The translations under genes were made by a program, and so were the position numbers. From Enterobacter wuhouensis (GTDB lineage Bacteria; Pseudomonadota; Gammaproteobacteria; Enterobacterales; Enterobacteriaceae), in the NCBI RefSeq assembly GCF_004331265.1, contig NZ_SJOO01000004.1, positions 248,001 through 312,000 on the forward strand: 64,000 nt of DNA, in the 5' to 3' direction. Below, piece after piece: positions 54,590-63,549 of this stretch. The notes beneath the pieces are model-generated. The model did no database searches, had not been told where the DNA came from, and saw nothing but the letters and a program-made list of their open reading frames with translations. Within the stretch, counting starts at the first letter, position 1. Each line of letters opens with the position of its first letter.

Positions 54590-54978
54590 CGGCATGTCCC
54601 GTTAACCCCCACACTGAGGAAAAGGGTTAACGGGAACGTTTAGAAAGTTCGGCACTGCGTATAAATTAAACATAAAAATGTAAACTTAGGTATTTATCCA
54701 TTTCAACAGAAACATTTTTGGAAATTATTAGAAATACAATTAATGCGTTTCAAATCACTATTCCTTCCCCCGTTCAGCGTCCGTTTAGATAAAAATTAAA
54801 CTCAATCTAAACATAAAAGCATTACGTATTGACGTCATGTTGCTCCAACCCCGCCATAACAATCAAAAGCAAAATCATTAACAAAATCAGCATAAAACCG
54901 CGACCACCGTCACATTTGCAGTCATAAACATCGCTTGTTAAGGTGTCCTCAGATTAATTTGATGACGAGGAAATACTC
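54590..54978. other. Intergenic region between yjiA and the YfaZ-like gene
   Basis: This 389-bp gap starts with a 12-bp perfect inverted repeat (54597-54608 with 54624-54635), likely the yjiA terminator. From 54640 to 54830 it is very A+T-rich compared with its surroundings, as in a silenced or strongly bent promoter. A 23-codon hydrophobic reading frame on the minus strand (54822-54893) is noted but not called. Confidence 0.5.
54597..54635 (+). terminator. Inverted repeat after yjiA
   Basis: TCCCGTTAACCC and GGGTTAACGGGA pair perfectly over 12 bp with a 15-nt loop, 8 bp after the yjiA stop. No strong U-tract follows (ACGTTTAG). Confidence 0.55.
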
Positions 54979-55524
54979 ATGAAAAAGCTCAACGTTCTTA
55001 TCCTTTCCGCTCTGACCGTAGTTTCTGGCTCCGCACTGGCAGTGGGCGGCAGCATTGAGCAGGGTAAAAACTTTACTAACCTGAACGTGGAAATGGGTAA
55101 ATCCTCTTCCGGTCTGTACACCGAAGGTAACTGGCTCAAAAACACCGATGACGGCACCCAGACCGGTGGCGTTGGCGCAGGTTACAACCTGGAAGTGGGC
55201 CCGGTGATGCTGAACGCAGGCGCTAAAGCTATCTACATCGGCCCTAAAAAAGGCGATAACGGCGTGGCGTTCCCAATCGGTGGCGGCGTGAACGTGGCCC
55301 TGACCGACAGCATTAACGTCTTCGGCGAAGGCTATGTTGCACCAGACGGCCTGAACAACAGCGTGAAAAACTACGTTGAAGCGAACGGCGGCGTAAGCTG
55401 GTCACCAATCAAACCGGTTACGCTGAAAGTGGGCTACCGCCACGTGAGCGTTGACGGCAAAGACGGTCGTCCAAACCACACCCTGATTGACGGCGCATAC
55501 TTCGGTGGCGGCGTAAGCTTCTAA
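54979..55524 (+). CDS. YfaZ-family outer membrane beta-barrel protein
   Basis: A 181-residue protein with a clear signal peptide (residues 1-21, cleavage after ALA). The mature part has alternating strands rich in Gly and aromatic residues, conserved YVEANGGVSW near residue 133 and a final strand ending GGGVSF with terminal Phe, the outer membrane protein signature. It is related to E. coli YfaZ but lies at a different locus. Function unknown. GACGAGGA stands before the ATG. It has its own long A+T-rich upstream region. Confidence 0.85.
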   Translation: MKKLNVLILSALTVVSGSALAVGGSIEQGKNFTNLNVEMGKSSSGLYTEGNWLKNTDDGTQTGGVGAGYNLEVGPVMLNAGAKAIYIGPKKGDNGVAFPIGGGVNVALTDSINVFGEGYVAPDGLNNSVKNYVEANGGVSWSPIKPVTLKVGYRHVSVDGKDGRPNHTLIDGAYFGGGVSF

Positions 55525-55534
55525 GCCAGTATTT

Positions 55535-55629
55535 CGCCCGGCGGCGCTACGCACGGGCCTACAGTGAACAGTGCAATCTGCTGATACTGTTGCACATTGT
55601 AGGCCGGGTAAGCGCAGCGCCACCCGGCA
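55535..55629. repeat. Two REP palindromes after the YfaZ-like gene
   Basis: CGCCCGGCGGCGC/GGGCCTAC (55535-55562) and GTAGGCCGGGTAAGCG/CGCCACCCGGC (55598-55629), in opposite orientation, forming a small BIME. Confidence 0.75.
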
Positions 55630-55643
55630 AGAAAGGGTCATGG

Positions 55644-55669
55644 AAACCTGCCAACCGGCAGGTTTTTTT
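55644..55669 (+). terminator. Rho-independent terminator
   Basis: AAACCTGCC (55644-55652) and GGCAGGTTT (55657-55665) form a 9-bp stem around AACC, followed by a run of T. It ends rightward transcription from the YfaZ-like gene, just before the stop of the convergent dehydrogenase gene. Confidence 0.88.
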
Positions 55670-55674
55670 ACTTC

Positions 55675-57045
55675 TTACTGACGCACGACCACCAGCTTCT
55701 GGTTCACAAACTCTTTGATTCCCAGATCCGACAGCTCGCGCCCGTAGCCGGAGCGCTTGACGCCGCCAAACGGCAGCTCCGCAGCGGTATCGGTCAGCCA
55801 GTTGATGTAGACCATGCCGGTCTCAATGCGCGACGCTATTTTCTTCGCCCGCTCGATATCCTGGCTGAACACCGCGCCGCCCAGGCCGTAGTGGGAATCG
55901 TTAGCCAGCGCGACCGCTTCGTCATCGCTTTTCACCACGTAAACCTGCGCGACCGGACCGAAGAACTCCTCGAAGTACGCCGGGTTATCGCGCGAGATAT
56001 GCGTTAGGATCGTCGGCTCAAAGAAGCTGCCGTCACGCTGAACCGGCTTGCCGCCATGGTGCAGCTTCGCGCCATTTTTCACCGCCTCGTTAACCTGCTT
56101 AGTCAGCGTCTCGAGCGCATCTTTGGACGACAGCGGCCCCAGCGTGGTGGTTTCATCCAGCGGATCGCCAATTTTCACCTGCTTAAACGCCTCGGTGAAT
56201 TTACTCAGGAATGCGTCTGCGATCTTCTCGTGCAGGATATAGCGCTTCGCCGCCGTACAAACCTGCCCGGCGTTGTTGAGCCGCGCGTTAACACCGATCT
56301 TCACGGCTTTATCCAGGTCGGCATCGTCCAGCACCACGAACACGTCGTTACCGCCCAGTTCAAGCGTAGATTTCTTGATGTGCTTCGCGGCCTGCGCCGC
56401 GACCACGCTGCCCGCTTTTTCGGAACCGGTCAGCGCCGCCCCCTGCACGCGATCGTCGGCAATAATATTCGCCACCTGATCGGAGGAGATAAACAGGTTG
56501 GTCCACGCCCCTTCCGGCGCGCCCGCCTCGCGCACCAGGTGCGCAAAGGTTTCGGCACAGTGCGGCACGATGCTGGCGTGCTTGGCAATTACCGGGTTCC
56601 CCGCCGCCAGGTTCGGCGCGAGCACGCGCATCAGCTGATAGTAAGGGAAGTTCCACGGCTCGACGGCCATCAGCACGCCGATAGGATGGTGCTCAACCCA
56701 GGCTTCACCGAGTTCAGATTCGTATTTCACCGGCGCCAGGAACTGCTTCGCGTTGTCAGCGTAATAGCGGGCGATCTGCGCGCACAGTTTTACCTCGCCA
56801 CGGCTCTGCTCGATGAGCTTACCCATCTCCTGACTGGCGATTTTCGCCAGATCCTCCACGCGCTCGTCGATCAGGTCGGCGAGCTTATGCAGCACCGGCA
56901 GGCGCTGGTTAATGTCGCCTTTCGCCCAGTCCGAATGGTAAAGCGCATCGGCCGCCTTGAGCGCCGCTTCGATATCCGCATCGGTATGTGAGGGGTATTC
57001 TTTGATGAGCTGGTTAGTGGCAGGATTTACTGTCTGATAAGCCAT
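55675..57045 (-). CDS. NAD(P)-dependent succinate-semialdehyde dehydrogenase-like
   Basis: A 456-residue aldehyde dehydrogenase starting [23 protein letters not shown] lies before this ATG, which rules out the ATG 15 codons upstream. Catalytic Cys263 lies in [11 protein letters not shown] and general-base Glu229 in LELGGND; the NAD fold contains TGSEKAG. It belongs to the succinate-semialdehyde dehydrogenase group. The Hpa pathway makes succinate semialdehyde, so it could drain that product, though it is 7 kb from hpaBC and has its own divergent AraC regulator. Substrate not certain. Confidence 0.88.
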   Translation of the reverse strand: MAYQTVNPATNQLIKEYPSHTDADIEAALKAADALYHSDWAKGDINQRLPVLHKLADLIDERVEDLAKIASQEMGKLIEQSRGEVKLCAQIARYYADNAKQFLAPVKYESELGEAWVEHHPIGVLMAVEPWNFPYYQLMRVLAPNLAAGNPVIAKHASIVPHCAETFAHLVREAGAPEGAWTNLFISSDQVANIIADDRVQGAALTGSEKAGSVVAAQAAKHIKKSTLELGGNDVFVVLDDADLDKAVKIGVNARLNNAGQVCTAAKRYILHEKIADAFLSKFTEAFKQVKIGDPLDETTTLGPLSSKDALETLTKQVNEAVKNGAKLHHGGKPVQRDGSFFEPTILTHISRDNPAYFEEFFGPVAQVYVVKSDDEAVALANDSHYGLGGAVFSQDIERAKKIASRIETGMVYINWLTDTAAELPFGGVKRSGYGRELSDLGIKEFVNQKLVVVRQ

Positions 57046-57071
57046 GTCGAATCTCCTTAATTTACCGCTTA

Positions 57072-57200
57072 GGGTATTAAGGGTAGTCACTCTGACTGGC
57101 TATGGACGTAAAGTTGGGTATATCCAGACGGTTCTTAGCGAGACGCTGTCGGGATACCCGCCGGGATGGTATAAAAAACGTAGCTCATAAAAGGATACCC
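57072..57200. promoter_or_regulatory. Cluster of GGGTAT(CC) boxes in the divergent promoter
   Basis: GGGTATTA (57072), GGGTAGTC (57081), GGGTATATCC (57116) and, inverted, GGATACCC at 57152-57159 and 57193-57200. Five related boxes in 130 bp between an AraC-type regulator and the dehydrogenase suggest sites for the AraC protein. The last one overlaps the ribosome-binding site of the regulator gene itself. Confidence 0.5.
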
Positions 57201-57201
57201 T

Positions 57202-57945
57202 ATGCCCGATACCCGCCTCGTTCGTCAGACGTTCAACCGCGTGCCCGGCCTCGAACTGCGCAGCACGTGGCAGAGCACGCAGGCGTATAAGCGTCATAGC
57301 CATGCGCAAGTGTCGATCGGCGCGATTATGGAGGGGAGTACGCGGTGCGTGTGCGGTGGGCAGGAATATCTGCTGACGCCGGGCGACATCATTGCGATCC
57401 CCGCGCACGTCCCGCACAGCTGTAACCCGGTGGCCGGGCAGCCCCGCAGCTACCATATGCTCTACATCGACACTGACCTTCCCCTCGGGCAGCAGGTCAT
57501 TCGTAACGCATCACTCTTTAAGCGCTATCTGGATGTTGTTGAAAACATGTCATCAAAGGCGTTGAACGCGTTGCTGTCAGCAATTCCTTCGAACGGAGAA
57601 GACAGGCAGAGACTACGTCCAACCAGCCAGCAGCTGCAGCAGGCGATTTTGCAGGATCTTGCCGCGCCGCCCACGCTGGACGCCCTGGCCCGGCAATTTT
57701 CCCTGCGTAAAGAGACGCTGATCCGCACCTTCAAGCAGGACACCGGGCTAACGCCAGGGCGTTTCCTCAACGTCTCCCGCGTGGAATATGCCAAAGCGCG
57801 CCTGCGTGCCGGAGATGAGATCGCCGACGTCGGCTACCAGAGCGGGTTTGCCGACCAGAGCCATTTCCACAAAACCTTTGTGAGCTACACCGCAGCCACG
57901 CCCCGCCAGTACGCGACCGGCCGATCAATATCAGACAATAAATAG
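57202..57945 (+). CDS. AraC-family transcriptional regulator
   Basis: A 247-residue protein with a cupin N-terminal domain (about 20-100; HSHAQVSIGAI and PAHVPHSCNPV carry histidines) and a C-terminal double HTH (about 150-240; ADVGYQSGFADQSHFHKTF). It is divergent from the aldehyde dehydrogenase gene (156-bp gap with repeated boxes) and upstream of a LysE-type exporter, so it probably controls one or both. AAGGA precedes the ATG. Inducer unknown. Confidence 0.9.
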   Translation: MPDTRLVRQTFNRVPGLELRSTWQSTQAYKRHSHAQVSIGAIMEGSTRCVCGGQEYLLTPGDIIAIPAHVPHSCNPVAGQPRSYHMLYIDTDLPLGQQVIRNASLFKRYLDVVENMSSKALNALLSAIPSNGEDRQRLRPTSQQLQQAILQDLAAPPTLDALARQFSLRKETLIRTFKQDTGLTPGRFLNVSRVEYAKARLRAGDEIADVGYQSGFADQSHFHKTFVSYTAATPRQYATGRSISDNK

Positions 57946-57992
57946 GTTCTGAAACACCGTAACCTGACCTCCGTTTTTATTCAGAGGTCGCT

Positions 57993-58631
57993 ATGGAACT
58001 GTTCTTCCCCTCCGCATTTCTCGCCCTGGCGCTGGCGCATTTTGTTGCCTTGCTAAGCCCGGGTCCGGATTTCTTCTTACTTGTAGGCTACGCCGCGCGC
58101 TATAGGCTGCGGGGCAGCGCCGGGCTGTGCGTAGGGATTGCCGCAGGCAACGGGCTGTACATTTTGCTGGTGATTGCGGGATGGAGCGCGCTGCGCCAGT
58201 ACGCGTGGCTGTTCACGCTGATTGAACTCTCCGGCGCGCTGTACCTGCTCTGGATTGGCTCGCACCTGGTGCGCAGCCGACCTCAGGCGCTGGCGCTGAA
58301 TGAAACCCACCAGCGCTTTCCTTCGCTGCGTAAGCAGATCCTGCTTGGGCTCGGCTCGGCGCTGCTTAATCCGAAGAATGCTCTGTTCTATCTTGCGCTG
58401 ATGACGGCGCTGATGGGGCCGGACGTGACGCTGCTTCAACAGGCGACCTGCGGCGTCTGGATGGTGATGGTGGTGCTGGTGTGGGATCTGGTGCTGGTGT
58501 CGCTGATGGGGCTGCGAGCGGTTCAACAGAAGCTTAGCCGTTCGCTGTGGCGGATTGAGCGCACGGCGGGAGTGGTGCTGATGGGGTTTGGCGGGTGGGT
58601 GGTGTGGCGGTTGGTGGAAATTATACGCTGA
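57993..58631 (+). CDS. LysE/RhtB-family exporter
   Basis: A 212-residue membrane protein with about six hydrophobic segments and the LysE motif HFVALLSPGPDFFLL near residue 17 (the conserved SPGPD). NPKNALFYLALMTAL near residue 125 is typical of RhtB-type amino-acid exporters. It follows the AraC gene by 47 bp on the same strand, so it may be co-transcribed. The exported amino acid or metabolite is unknown. Confidence 0.9.
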   Translation: MELFFPSAFLALALAHFVALLSPGPDFFLLVGYAARYRLRGSAGLCVGIAAGNGLYILLVIAGWSALRQYAWLFTLIELSGALYLLWIGSHLVRSRPQALALNETHQRFPSLRKQILLGLGSALLNPKNALFYLALMTALMGPDVTLLQQATCGVWMVMVVLVWDLVLVSLMGLRAVQQKLSRSLWRIERTAGVVLMGFGGWVVWRLVEIIR

Positions 58632-58661
58632 GATAGCGGGCAGCCTAACGCCGCCCATTGC

Positions 58662-58964
58662 TTATTTTTTGTTTTGATCGCGCAGCATTGCTTCACGCAA
58701 AATGGCATTGAGCCTCGTCTGATAACCTTTTCCAGGCCGTTTAAGCCACTCCATCACGTCAGCGTCGATACGTACAGATGCCTGAGTTTTGAGTGGTCGA
58801 TAGAACTTCCCTCGCACCGCCCCTGACCACTGTTCATCCCCTGCGGCAGGGATATCGCTATAATCAATCTCTGCTTCCGATTTTTCGGAGAGTGCTTTGA
58901 GCTCAGCCTCACGACGAGCACTAACCTCAAGCGCACTACCGCGTTTATGTTTAACCATGCTCAT
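58662..58964 (-). CDS. brnA: BrnA antitoxin
   Basis: A 100-residue protein starting MSMVKHKRGSALEV; a longer in-frame reading to 59063 lies inside brnT and is discarded. The C-terminal part is a ribbon-helix-helix-like DNA-binding domain (VRIDADVMEWLKRPGKGYQTRL across two segments, then NAILREAML). The N-terminal part should wrap BrnT. It overlaps brnT by 14 bp; in this family the toxin comes first. BrnA should neutralise BrnT and repress the operon with it. Confidence 0.92.
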   Translation of the reverse strand: MSMVKHKRGSALEVSARREAELKALSEKSEAEIDYSDIPAAGDEQWSGAVRGKFYRPLKTQASVRIDADVMEWLKRPGKGYQTRLNAILREAMLRDQNKK

Positions 58965-59238
58965 AACGGCTCCTCTCTTTACGGTCCGCCTTTCGTGCGC
59001 TAATGATTCGAATGACTTCGTCACCACTTTCAAAACGTACCGTGTGTGCGACCATAATGACAATTAGACCATGTACAAGGCCAATGGTCTGCCAACGGAA
59101 CTCTCCATTTTCATGACGATCCTGCAGAGATAAATGGTAAGGATCGTCAAACACCAGAACAGCCTCTTCAAAGCGGATCCCATGCTTAATGAGATTACTT
59201 TTTGCTTTGTTGGTATCCCATTCAAACTCCGTTGGCAT
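58951..59238 (-). CDS. brnT: BrnT toxin (RelE-fold ribonuclease)
   Basis: A 95-residue protein starting MPTEFEWDTNKAKSNLIKHGIRF broken by the helix turn, with the BrnT pattern FEWDxxKAxxNxxKHG, FDDP near residue 30 and the C-terminal IRIISARKADRKER. BrnT is a type II toxin that cleaves mRNA in translation. It is first in the operon, followed by brnA (14-bp overlap). Inverted repeats just upstream are candidate operator sites. Confidence 0.93.
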   Translation of the reverse strand: MPTEFEWDTNKAKSNLIKHGIRFEEAVLVFDDPYHLSLQDRHENGEFRWQTIGLVHGLIVIMVAHTVRFESGDEVIRIISARKADRKERSRYEHG

Positions 59239-59255
59239 AGTTTACCCTTCCCTTA

Positions 59256-59281
59256 TTGTATATACAAAAAAGCATATACAA
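59256..59281 (-). promoter_or_regulatory. brnTA operator/promoter repeats
   Basis: TTGTATATACAA (59256-59267) is a perfect 12-bp palindrome. TTGTATAT in it also pairs with ATATACAA at 59274-59281. It starts 18 bp upstream of brnT, over the expected -10 region. The BrnA-BrnT complex probably binds here. Confidence 0.65.
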
Positions 59282-59408
59282 AACGTTCGTAAATTGAACC
59301 AGTCGACATCATTCAATTTCATTTTCTGAAGGCGCATTCCAGAAGCTGAAATGCAGAGGCCCTTCTCCTTCTTTGCACTTTCCCCCCACAACCCTCTATC
59401 CTTAACCC

Positions 59409-60707
59409 ATGGAAAAACATACTGAACTCAAACGCGCCAAGCTGCTGGCGCTGTCGCTGCTGCTGATTGCCGTCGCGGCGTTTATCACCACGCTCTTCCT
59501 GCCGCAGACCTTCTGGGTGCGCGGCGCGAAGGCCATTGCCGAGGCGGCGATGGTCGGCGCGCTGGCGGACTGGTTTGCCGTGGTCGCGCTGTTCCGCCGG
59601 GTGCCGATTCCCTTTATCTCGCGCCATACGGCGATTATCCCGCGCAATAAAGACCGGATTGGCGACAATCTCGGCCAGTTCGTACAGGAAAAGTTTCTGG
59701 ATACCCAGTCGCTGGTGGCGTTGATCCGCCGCTATGAACCTGCCCAGATGATCGGCGTCTGGTTCAGCAAGCCCGACAACGCCCAGCGGGTCGGGCAGCA
59801 TCTGATTCAGGTGATGAGCGGTTTTCTGGAACTCACCGACGACGGGCGCATACAGCGCCTGCTCAAACGCGCGGTGCATAAGGCCATCGACAAGGTTGAT
59901 TTCACCGAAACCAGCGCCGTCATGCTGGAGAGCATGACCAAAAACAACCGCCATCAGGTGCTGCTGGATGCGATCATCAGCCGTCTGATTACGCTAATTC
60001 AGCGGGAGAGCACGCGGGAGTTTATCTCTGACCAGATCGTCCACTGGCTCAAGACCGAACACCCGCGTAAGGCGATGGTGCTGCCCACCGAGTGGCTCGG
60101 GGACCAGAGCGCGGAGATGGTCTCGAACGCGGTGAATACGCTGCTGGACGATATCACCCACGACCGCACGCACCAGATCCGTCAGGCGTTTGACCGCGCC
60201 ACGCTGAAGCTTATCGACAACCTGAAAAACGACCCGGAGATGGCGGCCAAAGCCGATAACATCAAGCACTATCTGAAGAATGACGACGCGTTTAACCGCT
60301 ATCTGGGCGAGATGTGGGCCGACCTGCGCCAGTGGCTGAAGGCCGATATGCACAGCGAGGACTCGCGCGTGAAGCAGCGTATCGCTAATGCCGGCCAGTG
60401 GTTTGGGGAAACCCTGACGAACGACGCGAACCTGCAGGCCTCGCTGAACGAGCATCTGGAGCAGGCCGCGCACCGCGTCGCGCCGGATTTTGCCGCGTTC
60501 CTGACCCGCCACATCAGCGACACGGTGAAAAGCTGGGACGCCAAAGACATGTCCCGCCAGATAGAGCTTAACATCGGCAAAGATCTGCAGTTCATTCGCG
60601 TCAACGGCACGCTGGTCGGCGGGACGATTGGCCTGATCCTGTTTTTACTCTCGCAGCTGCCCGGCGTGCTGGCGCATTACTCCGCTTTTGGCGGCGCGAT
60701 GACGTAG
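59409..60707 (+). CDS. yjiN: YjiN, DUF445 inner membrane protein
   Basis: A 432-residue protein with an N-terminal hydrophobic segment (about 14-30), the family block [23 protein letters not shown] (42-64, shown as [15 protein letters not shown] and AVVALFRR), a long helical middle and a C-terminal transmembrane segment. It matches E. coli YjiN (DUF445), unknown function. It is convergent with the DUF2955 gene and overlaps it by 31 bp at the 3' end. Confidence 0.94.
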   Translation: MEKHTELKRAKLLALSLLLIAVAAFITTLFLPQTFWVRGAKAIAEAAMVGALADWFAVVALFRRVPIPFISRHTAIIPRNKDRIGDNLGQFVQEKFLDTQSLVALIRRYEPAQMIGVWFSKPDNAQRVGQHLIQVMSGFLELTDDGRIQRLLKRAVHKAIDKVDFTETSAVMLESMTKNNRHQVLLDAIISRLITLIQRESTREFISDQIVHWLKTEHPRKAMVLPTEWLGDQSAEMVSNAVNTLLDDITHDRTHQIRQAFDRATLKLIDNLKNDPEMAAKADNIKHYLKNDDAFNRYLGEMWADLRQWLKADMHSEDSRVKQRIANAGQWFGETLTNDANLQASLNEHLEQAAHRVAPDFAAFLTRHISDTVKSWDAKDMSRQIELNIGKDLQFIRVNGTLVGGTIGLILFLLSQLPGVLAHYSAFGGAMT

Positions 60708-61768
60708 CGCGTTGCTTCGAAGCGGTTGAGGATCAGGTGCACCAGAAACACCATCGTCAGCGTCGCCACCAGCGCAACGGTGACGGAGGTGATGCGGTAC
60801 AGATCGCTGAACACCAGATCGCTGTCCGGGTGCATGTTCTGGCCGAACATAATGCCGATGGTGGTAATACTGGCGAAGCCTACGCCTGCCCCGACCTTTT
60901 CCATCACGTGTAAACGCGCCCCAAACGCCAGCCCAAGGCCAATCAGCGGCATCATCAGCAGCATATGGCTGCTGTGGTCGTAGAGGACGAGCTGCACGAT
61001 GAGGATGTAAATACAGCCCAGCACCACGCCGACCACGCGCCAGATGGAGCTCATCACCGAACCGCGATAGTGCATCGGGAACAGGATCAAAATGCCCGCC
61101 ATCAGCGCCGAGAGCGAGTCGCTTAAATCGCTAATCTGAAAAATGACGAAAATCATCGTCGCGACGGTGCCGGAGAGCAGCGACTCGTGGCGCACGCGGG
61201 CATCGTCTTTCTCGATCAGCGGCGGCGGCCTGCGCGGCTCAACGTCCGGCAGCAGGTAGTTCATCAGCGCGCTCAGGCATACCGCCATCACGCTCGCTTC
61301 GATGTTGGAGAATAAAAGCGTGTGCCAGTTAGTGGTGGGATAACTCATAAAGTTGAGCATCACGCTCTGGCAGACCACGCCCATTGAGCCAAACAGGAAC
61401 AGCGGCCCCTTGCTCATAAAGCGAAAGCGCATCACGTACAGGGCGAACACCACCAGCGTCATGATGACCGGCCATTGCGACAGATAGCCGATGATGAGCA
61501 CCATTTCGACGCAGTTGAGCGAGGCGCTGAAGATAAACTGCTTCGCCACGTGGCGGTTAAACACCGGCACCAGCGACAGGAGCATGATCGGGTAGACCAC
61601 AAAAAACACGCCGTAGCTGGTGTTGTAGAAGCTGGAGATGCTGAGCGCGATCATCCCGGCAAAGACGATGCGCAGGGTCTGGCGAAAGTCATTTGCCGTG
61701 TAGACGATGTTGCCGTGCGGGGTAAAGACCCGCGCCAGGGTGCTAATTGACATCGAACTAATAAACAT
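60677..61768 (-). CDS. DUF2955 membrane protein, FUSC-like efflux component
   Basis: A 363-residue protein with about ten hydrophobic segments in two halves, separated by a hydrophilic loop ([16 protein letters not shown] near residue 175). The fold resembles aromatic-acid exporters (FUSC/AaeB type). It overlaps the upstream HlyD-like gene by 11 bp, so the two should make a two-component pump across the inner membrane and periplasm. ATG codons at 61768 and 61753 are both possible; neither has a good ribosome-binding site. Substrate unknown. Confidence 0.82.
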   Translation of the reverse strand: MFISSMSISTLARVFTPHGNIVYTANDFRQTLRIVFAGMIALSISSFYNTSYGVFFVVYPIMLLSLVPVFNRHVAKQFIFSASLNCVEMVLIIGYLSQWPVIMTLVVFALYVMRFRFMSKGPLFLFGSMGVVCQSVMLNFMSYPTTNWHTLLFSNIEASVMAVCLSALMNYLLPDVEPRRPPPLIEKDDARVRHESLLSGTVATMIFVIFQISDLSDSLSALMAGILILFPMHYRGSVMSSIWRVVGVVLGCIYILIVQLVLYDHSSHMLLMMPLIGLGLAFGARLHVMEKVGAGVGFASITTIGIMFGQNMHPDSDLVFSDLYRITSVTVALVATLTMVFLVHLILNRFEATRYVIAPPKAE

Positions 61769-62822
61769 AGTGAAGCAGGCTCACCAGGTGGATCTGCATC
61801 CCGGAGAAGAAGCGCGCAAACGGTCCTTCGCTGTTATAGAGCTGCACGGTGGCGCGCGCGCCGGTCGGCAGATGCTTCGGCAGCGCCTCGTCCAGCGCGA
61901 CGTGAATGCGCATACGCTGGGCGTCGCGCACCCAGCGGTTGGAGGTTTCCGGCTCGGACAGTTGACCGTTTACCGCTTCCTGCCCGGCGAGTATCCCCGC
62001 GTCGCTGCTGGTTACGTGGGCGCGGAACACCCGCCCCGGGAAGGCGTCAAATACCACGGCGGCGTCGGTGCCCTGATGGGTATGGCGCAGGCTTTTTTCG
62101 CGGAAATCGGCCACGATATCGGTCTGGTTGTTCACCAGCGCCAGCGCGGCCGAGCCGGAAGTGGCGTAAAAGCCCGGGCTCAGCTGCAGGTTACTCACCG
62201 TGCCGTCGGCTTCGGCATAAACCTTCGTCCAGCCGAGGTTCAGCTCGGCTTCATCCAGCGCGTTACGGTATTTTTGCAGCGTGACGTTGCGGTGCTCGTC
62301 CCGCTCGCCGCGCTGAATGCGCAGGTTATGAATGTTGGCCTGAAGTGAGCTAACGGACTGTTCGCTGCTCTGCCAGGTGGTGCGGACCTTATCCAGATCT
62401 GACTGGGAGACGTTCTGCAGCGTGCTCAGCTTCTGGTAGCGATCGAAGGTGACTTTGTCGTTACGCGCCGTCAGCACGGCGGTTTTCAGGCTGGCCTGCG
62501 CGGAGGCGATCTGCGCGTCCAGCTGATCGTTGGAGAGCCGAGCCTGCTCAAGCGCGATGTGCGCGGCTTCGACCTTATTGCGAAACGGCGTGTCGTCGAG
62601 TTCAAACAGCAGATCGCCTTTCTTGACCTGGCTGTTGTTGTGCACGTGGACGGCCGCCACGTAGCCGGAAACGCGCGCGGACACCGGGGTCACCACGCGC
62701 ATCACGGTGGAGTCCGGCGTCAGCGGGATCCAGATATCCGCGACGATAAAGTAGACAAACATCAGCAGGAAAGAGGCAATACTTACCCTTACCCAGCGGG
62801 CAAACTTTTGTTCAGGAGTCAT
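61758..62822 (-). CDS. HlyD/EmrA-type membrane fusion protein
   Basis: A 354-residue periplasmic adaptor: N-terminal transmembrane anchor (about 11-31), biotinyl-lipoyl half (VSARVSGYVAAVHVHNNSQVKKGD across two strands), a coiled-coil hairpin (about 80-190), and a beta-barrel with FDAFPGRVFRAHV. It should connect the DUF2955 protein to an outer membrane channel such as TolC. It starts 1 bp after overlap with the MarR gene stop, so the three genes form one operon. Confidence 0.9.
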   Translation of the reverse strand: MTPEQKFARWVRVSIASFLLMFVYFIVADIWIPLTPDSTVMRVVTPVSARVSGYVAAVHVHNNSQVKKGDLLFELDDTPFRNKVEAAHIALEQARLSNDQLDAQIASAQASLKTAVLTARNDKVTFDRYQKLSTLQNVSQSDLDKVRTTWQSSEQSVSSLQANIHNLRIQRGERDEHRNVTLQKYRNALDEAELNLGWTKVYAEADGTVSNLQLSPGFYATSGSAALALVNNQTDIVADFREKSLRHTHQGTDAAVVFDAFPGRVFRAHVTSSDAGILAGQEAVNGQLSEPETSNRWVRDAQRMRIHVALDEALPKHLPTGARATVQLYNSEGPFARFFSGMQIHLVSLLHYVY

Positions 62823-63292
62823 TATTTTTCGGTCTTGTTATCTTCTTCGCGGATTGTCCGCAAATTGCAGGCGATTTGATTCAGCGTGGCGCTGAAAATG
62901 TCGATATGTTCCGGCGCGATGTTTTGCGATACGCGAGCCTGAAAGTTCTCAATAACCTGGGTGAGCGTTTCAAGAACGGTCTTACCCTCAGGCGTCAGCG
63001 TCAACAGCCGGATGCGCTTGTCATAAGGCGATACGCTGCGCAGCAGGTAGCCCTGCTTTTCCAGCTGCGTCAGGGTGCGCATCAGCGGCGGCAGTTCAAT
63101 ACCCTGCACCTCCGCCAGTTCGCTCACCGAGACGTTATCCCCAAGCTGGTGAAGCTGCATCATCACCGTCCAGCTCGACTGGGTTAACCCGGTATCGAGA
63201 ATGGCGTCGTCGATCACCGCGCGCCACTGACGCACGACCATCGCCATCCGCATACCCATCGGCCTGCGGCAGAACAGATCTTCTTCACTCAT
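62822..63292 (-). CDS. MarR-family regulator of the adjacent efflux genes
   Basis: A 156-residue MarR protein starting MSEEDLFCRRPMGMRMAMV. The winged HTH spans about residues 50-115 (VSELAEVQGIELPPLMRTL, wing DKRIRLLTLT). It is the first gene of the operon with HlyD-like and DUF2955 genes, as in emrRAB, and probably represses it until a phenolic or drug ligand binds. The start is supported by AAGGA-like GGTTTCCCCC on the minus strand only weakly. Confidence 0.88.
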   Translation of the reverse strand: MSEEDLFCRRPMGMRMAMVVRQWRAVIDDAILDTGLTQSSWTVMMQLHQLGDNVSVSELAEVQGIELPPLMRTLTQLEKQGYLLRSVSPYDKRIRLLTLTPEGKTVLETLTQVIENFQARVSQNIAPEHIDIFSATLNQIACNLRTIREEDNKTEK

Positions 63293-63441
63293 GGGGGAAA
63301 CCTCTCGTCACACGCGGTCAAGATAATAGTTATCAGGGTAAGTATCAAGAAACGAGAAGTAAAAGCGCAGGAATTGCGAAAACGATGTTCTCCCTCTCCC
63401 CGTGGGCTGAGGGTTCCCCACAAATTAAAGCGAGCAGTGAA

Positions 63442-63483
63442 CAATCCCCTCGCCCCTCCGGGGAGAGGGTTAGGGTGAGGGGA
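63442..63483. repeat. CCCTC palindrome carried inside the inserted element
   Basis: CCCCTCGCCCCTCC and GGGGAGAGGG with TTAGGGTGAGGGG, a copy of the same repeat family as the one the element interrupted. It is either part of the element or a secondary acquisition. Confidence 0.65.
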
Positions 63484-63549
63484 ACATACGGCTAAGGTGG
63501 TATTTCCGTTCACTTCAATTTTCTTGCTACTCTGTAACGCCATAACCGG

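Noticed and set aside
63289..63543. 84-codon open frame upstream of the MarR gene
   Set aside because: It reads across palindromic repeats and the inserted element's left end; composition is repeat-derived and there is no ribosome-binding site.
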